Source: Isoetes engelmannii
Lineage: Eukaryota; Streptophyta; Lycopodiopsida; Isoetales; Isoetaceae
Length of the DNA: 24,169 nucleotides
Assembly (NCBI GenBank): GCA_011763485.2
Contig: JAANSK020232187.1
Location: 1-24,169 of the forward strand
Reading direction: 5' to 3'
Every line of letters begins with the position of its first letter. Within the stretch, counting starts at the first letter, position 1. Below the pieces are notes generated by a model. That model saw only the letters and a list, made by a program, of their open reading frames with translations, had not been told where the DNA came from and did no database searches. The position numbers were made by a program, and so were the translations under genes. Shown in pieces: positions 10,901-19,900 of this stretch.

Positions 10901-13900
10901 CTTCCTAGTCGTTGGATTATGAACATTTTCACGCTTTCATATTAGCAGAATGGGGAATGAAAATGACTTTAGTAGCTTGATCAAAGAGTCTATCTTCCTC
11001 AGGAAGAAGAATTTTCAACGGAATAGTAGCAAAACCCTAAACAACCAAACAGTCTTTAAATGTGAGATATCTAGTTTAATTCCAAGAAGAGCCTTTTAAG
11101 TGCAAAGCCTTTGTAGCTGCTCTGTTTGATATAATAGCTTCTGCCCAAAATTTAGGTGGCAGCTGCTTATGCTTTAATACACCCCTTGCTAGTTCCAGAA
11201 AAGCCCTATTCTTGCGCTCTGCCAACACCATTTTGTGCATTTAAGAACCTTGATTCTCAACCAAGGCAATGTTTGAAGGCTTCAAATTTGAGTTTGAGAC
11301 AATAGAGCCAGTAATCATCAACAGAGACTCCTAAACTACTTACTGCCACCAAGAAGTCAAGTGGCATGTAACAAATGTCTGAATGAATCAACTTTAATGA
11401 TTTAATTGCAGGAAACATAGCACAAGAAGGATAGGGTGCTTGCACTTGTTTACCAAGTCTGCAAGCAGGACAATTAGCATTCTGATTTGGGGAGGATGTG
11501 GTTGCTAATATCGAAGGACTCGTTTTGCTGCCTTCCAATGAGTTTCTTTAGGATGTGTCATGAACCTAGAGAGGGCTACTGCTGCATATGCATACACAAC
11601 GTCGGAACGAGTGGTACATAGATATAGCAAGGTGCCAATGAGCTGTCTATACAATGTGTCATCAACATCTTCATCCTCAGTGTGTAATGTGTGTTGTTGG
11701 CCTGGTTCATAAGGATTGGTGACAAAATCCAACGTCTTCTCAAGAATTTGTGTTGTGCACTTTTGTTGTGACAGAAAAATTCTTATAGAAAAGTTTGCCA
11801 AATTTTGATGCCAAGATAGTAATGTAAGAGCCCTAAGTCTGTACTCTCAAAGTGTGCATTGAGGCTAGTTTTAGTGGAGTGTGATTGCTTCAGCATCCCA
11901 TGTCATTATGGTGTCATCTACATATATCAAAATAATAGAAACCAACATGTTTTGGAACGTTTTGTATAAACTAGGATCTTCGAAACTAGGATCTTCACTG
12001 GACCTTTGATATTTCATATTAATAAGAAATGCATTTATCTTCATGTTCCAACATCTTGGTGCCTGTTTTAGACTATAAATGCTTTTCTTTAACTGGCACA
12101 CATAGTTTGGATGGTGTTTGATCTTGGATTCCAGGGGTTGGTGCATGTATAGTTCCTTTGCTAACTTGCGATTGAGAAAAGCAGATTTTAAGTTCATTTG
12201 GTAGATTGGCCATCCTTTCTACCATACTTTGATCCCGTGGCCAAGAAGAAGACAAAAGTTTCCCGATTTCTTTGTCTTAGTTTTCTTTTTATTTTTATGC
12301 AATATCTCTAGGAGGCTGTAAATGCACCCCTAGCTGTCCATGATTGGTGTATATTTGGTCTCATAGACCCAAGTGGTCTTTATGTAATAACTCTAGGAGG
12401 GTGCAAATGCGCCCCTAGCTGCACTAATTGGTGTATAAATAGTCTCATAGACCCAAGTGGTTATAGATGTTTCTTTCATAGATGTTAATATAATATTTCT
12501 TTCTTTCTTTCTTTCTGAGCTGCTAATGCTAGCACTGCTCTCATAGTATCTAGCCTAATGACCGGAGCAAAAACTTCGTTATAGTCAAATCCTTAGAATT
12601 TTACTACTAAGCGTGCTTTGTACTTTGAGATGGTGCCAGCAGAATGGTGCAAAATGTCCATTTAACGCCTGTTATGTTATGATCTACTCGTTTTGGAGCA
12701 AGGTCCCAAGTATCTTGTATATTAAGCATGGTAATGGTAAGTTCTTCATGCATAGTTGTTGTCCAATGATCATGCTTTGCTGCTTGAGCGTATGTAGTTG
12801 GATCAGAATCCATCGACACTTTTGCCATCAAGGCATAATTGCAAAAGCTGGAGTTTGCAAAATTGGCTGACACTATTTCTATGATAGTCTATAGAATTCA
12901 TGATAGTCTATAGATGGTAAGCGTGTTAGGCATGCAGATCTTCTTGACACAGCATTAATAATCTGATCTGGAGTATGGGTAGAAGATGTTGGAGATTTGC
13001 ATGTGCAGGTGCAGGAGCAAGGACAACTGCAGTTGGAGGTAGAGGAGTAAGTGTAGTTGTAGGTTGCAAAGGCATCATGACTGTTTTGGCAGCAGTGGTG
13101 ACTGTAGTTGGCGATGGCATTGCTGGGCTGGAATGTTCAGTATACTGATCATTATTAAGCATGATCATTATTAAGCAGGTTGCATATTACCTTGTCATAG
13201 TCTATCCGGTCAAGATGATAGAAGTCGGAAGAGTATACGGCATTTTCCACAAAGACCATGCTCCTAGAAGTGCACACTCTCTTAGCAAGAGGATCATAAT
13301 GCCATGACTTCATGTTGGTTGTGTACCCTATAAAAATGCATTTTAAGGATTTGTCAGCTAGCTTTTCCATTGTTTTGCAGAATTTCTCCAGGATAGGTAG
13401 CATATCCTAGACATCTGAACACTTCGAAGTTTGATATATTAGGTGCCTCTGCCCAGAATTTTGGTGGAAGTGCTTTATGCTTTAACATACTTTTTGGTTG
13501 AAGTGCTCTATGCTTTAACATACTCTGTGTGAGATCCATAATGGATCTGTTTTTGCGGTACCTTTGTACTCCTTTGGACCGTAGAAACTCGTCAAACTCA
13601 TGAGACAGGTAGTGTTTGGCATTATCAGATGCCTTAATAGTGGTAGTGGATTCTCAACAAAGCTGCTGAAACTTTGGTAAATTGAAAAAGCTTCAGATTT
13701 ATATTTGATGGGATAAATCCAAGTGGGCCGATCAAAGTCATCAACGAAGAGGATAAAATACTTGTTGTCAGCTAGGGATGCAGTTGGCAAATGACAAATA
13801 TCAGAATGTATCACTTGAAATGGTTTCTCTGCTTGATATTGTACATGATCCGGATATGGAGCTCGGATTTGCTTGTCAAGCTTGCAGCAATCTTGCTCTT

Positions 13901-16900
13901 TGAAATTTGGTGAGCTTTTTTACTGTTCAAGCTGCAGAAACTAGAACAAAAAACTTGCATGTCCATACCTTGCATGCCATAGTGATCCTTGAGTAGTTTG
14001 AACTTGCTTTGCTGTGCATGAGTTTGCTGTTTTTGTTGTACTAGACTGATTTTAAAGCACATAAGGGGATTCTTTTGCACAAATCCACCTGTAAGCTGTA
14101 AGCAGCACGGACAATCCTATTTTCTTATCGAATTCACTTACACTGAGTAAGTTAACTAGCAGGCCAGGTACAAGAATGACATTGTCGATTCTGTAAGTGA
14201 AACCATTTTCTGTTTGAAGTATAGCAGCTCCTTTGGCTGCTAAATTTTCCATGTGAGCATCTGCCATTCTTACTAGAGTCTTATCATAAGAATTCAGACT
14301 GTGAACAAGACCTGAATTCCGTGCTAGGCGTTTCGTGGCTCCAGAAGACGTCATTTAGCATCTGCTCCTAAGGTCTCTGCAACCAGATTGAGAAATTGGG
14401 TCTCCAAAATGTCAATGTCAATATGTAATACATGAGCATGAGCAGTAGTTTATGTTGAAGCAGGCTGTTCTTCTGCTTGTGCGTGAGGACAAGCATGAGG
14501 AGATGGCTAAGTCTTGCAATATTGAGCAAATTCTCTCTTCAATTTCCCGCAGTTATGCTTCATATGATCTTTGCTGTCACAATACCAGCATGAGAGAGGG
14601 TCTTTGTGATAAAGACTTGTTGAAGTATCTTTTGTCAAATTTATCAAATTTATTAGGTGAAGCAGGAGAATACTTAGCTTTAAAATAGTGTGTTATTTTT
14701 CATTTGTGGACTTCTTGTGTTCAATTTCAGCATCAAATACATGTAAGTGTCTTATATTCTCGTCGGGTTAGTCCCTCAGGTCCATAGGCGGCCATTTTGC
14801 AAATAGAACTATAAAAAATATAGATACATCAAACAAGGCCATCGGCCTTGAAGTTATCCACTAATTCATTTAACTCCAAAATCTCCGTACGCCGTTTCCA
14901 CCAATCATCTAGATAACTAGATATAGAAAATCATGTATACTGGACACCATATATCCATATTGGTCTCGCAGATAAGAAAACTCCATTCCATGTATTCAAG
15001 AAAGCATGTTGCTCATCTTCCACAAAAGCCCTTCTACAATATGAGCAAAAACGAAGCTGCCTACTTCCATTTTCAATTTATGTTTACTTAATCTTAATCT
15101 TACATCCGCGATCAAATTTCTCTTCCTGGCGCTAAGATCTGCATTTAAATAGCCGTGTTCAGCATATAGCAACATTGGATTGATCACACATCTATAAAAA
15201 TCCATCCTAACTCCTGTATTTTCTCACATTCTTTGAAGCATGTCATCATGTACTAGGCATTGAATTCTAGCATCACATCTGTTTCTCGCATATCATGAAT
15301 GTCAATTCCCCAAGTGCTCGCTCACTCACATACTTGCTCATACCATCGAAGTGCTTCCCCCAAATGCTCGCAAATGAGATCCTACTAGTGCCTACTAACG
15401 TCTGAGATGGAATTCTACTATCACTTAAGTTCCTCACACTGCCCAGGTAGGAAAGGGTTAACTAAAGTGATTCTCCTTCAAGAGGAAGGAAACCAACTTC
15501 CGCTAAGAGCATTGCATATGGTGTTTGGGCTTTGAAATTCGGTGAGGAGTGAACATTCTCAACCTTCGGCCCACATTTTTTTAGATAAGCCGGGCCCCAC
15601 ACTTGGCAAAACTGGTTGCACCAGTATCTTGTACATAAGCTTCCTCAGACTCCACTTGTTTACATGAGTATTCTTATATAAGCTTATCATACATACTGTA
15701 TAGTTCCCGCATGCCAGCTACTACTCTTTGTTCTACCCCATATTCCATTTGTATCCGTCCATTTTGTATTCATCTGTCACCTCAATCCCTAAATACTTAA
15801 ATGTATGTGTTTGTATCAGAGCCTCCCTTTCATGCATTATATTTGTATTTTCTCTTCTTCCAATAACCATCACTTTGGTTTTTTCTCTGTTCACATGCAT
15901 GCTTGTAGAGACCCAAAATGACTGTAGACACACAAAATAGTTGCTGCTGTAACTAATGAAAAAGTTACGTGAATCTTGGGTTGCAGTTGAGAGAATTCCT
16001 TGACATGCAGATAACTTTTGATAAACCATTCAAGGCATATAAGATGAGCTTGATCTCATTCATAGTACCACCTGCTCCATAATACGTTTCTTCTAAAGCC
16101 TTCAATTCTTGAATATAATCTTTTATATCTCTGCAATCTTGCAGCCTTAGATTATTCATGTTTCCTTGAAGAGGGAGCTGCTTGCCATCACCCGCATGAA
16201 CACATGCATTATGAAGAATAGTATAGGCTTCTTGAAAGGTGGTCTTATCTCTGATATCACACATGAATTCTGTTGATACACATGTTGTCAAATGATTTTT
16301 GTTGATACACATGTTGTCAAACGATTGAGGGCATAGAAGTCTTTCTTTATGTCTGCAGGGGTGAGAGGGTTCCAGGATTTGCCCAATACATCACCTAAAT
16401 CCTTCAAATTAAGATGAGTCTGAAGGGCATCTCTCCATGTGAAATAGTTATCACCATCGAGATCTGGATGAAATATTTTCAGGGTTCATGACTGGCTGCC
16501 ATGTTTGTGGCGCAAAAAGTTATCGCTGGAACAAATCTGAATATATCTGTTATTAGGGCTACTCCAAGCACTCAGATCTCGGAGATCTAAGGAAGGGAAG
16601 AACAATCTAGAAAAAAATCTTCAGACTATGAAGTCTGGGATCTCAGATCTGACCCAAACCGGCTCAATGGCAAATAAATTGTGTAATTTCGGATTTGAGA
16701 ACCATCTCTCCTCAAAAATGGCCCAGTGCAGCAAGAAGTAAAGAGATCTGACTATTCTTGCTCCAGAATTTGCAATTCTTAGCAAATTCCTCTGTTCTTG
16801 CAAAGCTACTGTGAGATCTTCTAATGCATACGAGTCTTGGATTGTTGAGAAGCCTCAGCAATTCTTCTGAAGGTAGCTAAGCCTCTTTTCCATGTAATCT

Positions 16901-19900
16901 TAACATAGTCTTTTCTTGCATCTCTAATGCCATTTGATAGCGCATTGCCTACAAGGTGCATGAGACCTCTCCTTCTTTGGGGGGTTACAACTGTACTGTA
17001 AATGTCCAGGTAACCTTTTTCTGAGTTCTGACTCTCGTAAATGTTCAAGAGGTGGGTAATCATACCTTCTCCTCTTCTGCTGTTAATTCTTCTTTGAGAA
17101 GTTGCAAAATTCAACTGAGCTTGTGTTTTTTCCTTGTAAAGTCCAACACACAGCTTCGAGATAAGTCCTGAACTTTTGTAAATATCTAGGTCACCTTTTT
17201 CTGAATTCCATGTATTATAGTATGCATTGGATAGTCATAGCTTCTTCTGTAATAGCACTTTCATATAATCTCTCATGCTTCTGCATTGGGTCACGATTAA
17301 GTTAGTTGCCTAGCACTTTCAAACTAGGATGGTGCATAAAGAAATCATTTACTTCTTGGGCAAACGTACGCATTATGCGTTTTGGAAAATTTTGTTACCT
17401 TCATGGATAAGTTTAAGGTACGGGTTTACGGTACAATGGGGACTGATTCTATGATTGCCAGTGTCGCTGAACGTGTAGCATGGGAGAGAGGAGAAGAAAT
17501 AGGGAAAAGTGTTGGATATGTTATCCGATTGGAAAGTGCAGAACCAAGGCCTCATGGAAGTATTCTTTATTGCACAACTGGTATTCTGCTTCGACGTCTG
17601 CAGGTAAGATTTCCCAAGCTTGCCCACATATATCAACTTTGGAAAATAGCCATACATTTGCCCATGCCCCAGCTTTATTTTGTAACTTGGGCAACCAAAT
17701 ATGAGGACTACCCTATCCTGAAATAAATATCTTGATAAACATTAGTAATTTATGACCACAGGAAAAAAGGTACATAGTTATAGGTTTGCCTAAATAGATG
17801 GTGCCTTTGTTTCTTGATTGCTTGGCAATATTTATCTGATGCCAGTTTTAACTAGACCTGCATGCTCCGTGACGTTGGTGGTATTTCTGTCCCCTGTTAA
17901 CACTATATGGCTTACAGCAGCCAGAAATTGAACCACTTTGGTGTGCCTGTTTACAATTATTCTTCAGGATATTCAACTTCTGCTCTAATAAAACATGTTC
18001 CATGCATCATGTTTTTCTGTTTTTTTTTTTAAGTGGAGTGGAATATTCTAGCACCCATATTCTGTTACATAGTAGAATATGTTCTCCTCAGACAGTTATT
18101 TTCTGTTAGGCAAATTATTTCAAACTTGGAACATGTGGAAGTAGCATGGCCTGACATATAAAGTGATTTGTGCCAAATATATGCACTTGCTGTGGTAGAG
18201 AGCTGATGGACTTGCCAATGTTAGTCACCTGATAATTGATGAAGCACATGAGCGTGATGTGCACACAGACTTCTTACTTGTAGCAGTGCGTGAATTATTA
18301 AAATCCCATCCGTCGCTTCGCCTGATTATCATGAGTGCAACTATTAATGTGGACCTTTTCACAAGGTAATTAATCTGTTTGGAAATGTTTGTTTGGACTA
18401 AGGAAATGTTGCTCACACATGATCCTAATTGTCTGCATCTGCAGATATTTTGTTGGATGTGCACACTTGAACATATCTGGGAAATCTTATCCTGTAGAAG
18501 TGTGCTTTCTGGAGGATATCCAATCTTTCTTTGAACAAAATGGTGTTTCAGCATCTGCAATGGCAAATATTCAAACATCTGATGATGATGAAGTTGATCA
18601 CGATCTTGTGTCTAACGTTATTCTATCTGTCTCGAGTTGCCTTCCCAAAACTGATGGTGCCATATTGTGCTTTCTGCCTGTGAGTCGTTATGAGCATAAA
18701 GCAGGGAGCTTTTATAATGTTGACTCTCCTATGTTATTTAATTTTATTGTTTCAGGGTTGGGATGCCATATTAAAAGTGAGAGAACGCTTGAGAAAGCTA
18801 GAGGGGAGCAGAAAATCTTTGATGATCATTCCTCTTCATTCTTTATTACCAAGTGATGAACAAAGACTTGCATTCTCTCATTCTCCTGTTGGCCTGAGGA
18901 AGGTACGTTGCAGGAACCAGTGAGTGTCTAAGGATTTCGCTTAGTTCCTGATATAAATCCTGATATAAATGGTTCCCCTTTTCTGTTATCAGGTGGTTCT
19001 GTCGACGAATATTGCAGAGACAAGTATCACAATCGATGATATCATATGCGTTATTGACTCAGGGAAAATGAAAGAGAAGAAGCACGAGCCATCTCGTAAT
19101 ATGGCAACTTTGAGGATGCAGGTAGTTGGATAAAAGCATCTTTACCTGTTGTTGGAAATTTTAATCTTGATCTTGTGAGTAATCCTTCATGCAGTGGATA
19201 TCACAAGCAAGTGCACGCCAACGACAGGGCAGAGCAGGCCGTGTCCAAGCAGGGTTTTGTTTCCGCCTTTACACAAAAGAGGTAGCTCAGCTTCTGTTAT
19301 TGCATAGGAAAGATAGTTTTCTAATGACTAGAAAACATAAAAAACATACGTGGTTTTGCTTTATCATGAGTAGTTCTTCTTTTGCAAATTAAATTAAACT
19401 TTCCATGACTTGAGAATCATAACCATATACTAAAACAATGAGAAATCACTTCTAATGGAGATAAATAATCTAATGAATTGGTTTTGTGTGACTCTGCATA
19501 TAGATTTAACCATACAATCATTGTGCATGTGACTTTCTTGCATGCTTGCCATTTTTATTAAGGGTCTTATATATGCGTTTCGTGAAGTTGTAAGTTTGAC
19601 CTTTTTAAGATGAGCAAGAAACACGTCTGCAACCAAGTATTGTGGGAATATTAGTAAGAAGCCTTTAATTGTCTCTCTTTCTTAACATTGTTATGGATGT
19701 TTCTGAATGCAATGGCGGCCAAATTTACCAGACGTATCTGAGAATGGATGAGCATCACAAGCCCGAAATACAACGCATACCACTTGAAGAATTGTGCTTG
19801 CAAGTGAAGGCTTTTGCTATGGCTAATTTGGTAATAATATTGCAAGTTGGGTCCTGTTAGGAAATACTTTTTCTCATAATTATTTACCCCTACAGGTTAG

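Larger units (their letters stand above)
11512..16530 (-). mobile_element. Copia element B, near full-length pol, with nested insertions
   Basis: Minus-strand order: gag N-terminus [20 protein letters not shown] (about 16420-16480); gag continuing through [20 protein letters not shown] to about 15960; a LINE insertion; gag zinc knuckle [14 protein letters not shown] (CX2CX4HX4C, about 14545-14590); protease region starting [12 protein letters not shown] at 14354; integrase ([20 protein letters not shown] at about 13814, [12 protein letters not shown] at about 13465); linker; RT ([20 protein letters not shown], then after a 290-bp insertion [32 protein letters not shown] at about 11900); and the RNase H approach [20 protein letters not shown] to [11 protein letters not shown] at 11512. 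RNase H and the 3' LTR are lost. Many stops and frameshifts. Confidence 0.82.

Noticed and set aside
14452-14688. 78-codon plus-strand frame
   Set aside because: It is the antisense shadow of the copia B gag zinc-knuckle region on the minus strand.
18225-18578. 117-codon minus-strand frame
   Set aside because: It is antisense to helicase exons 8-9 carrying the DEAH and SAT motifs.
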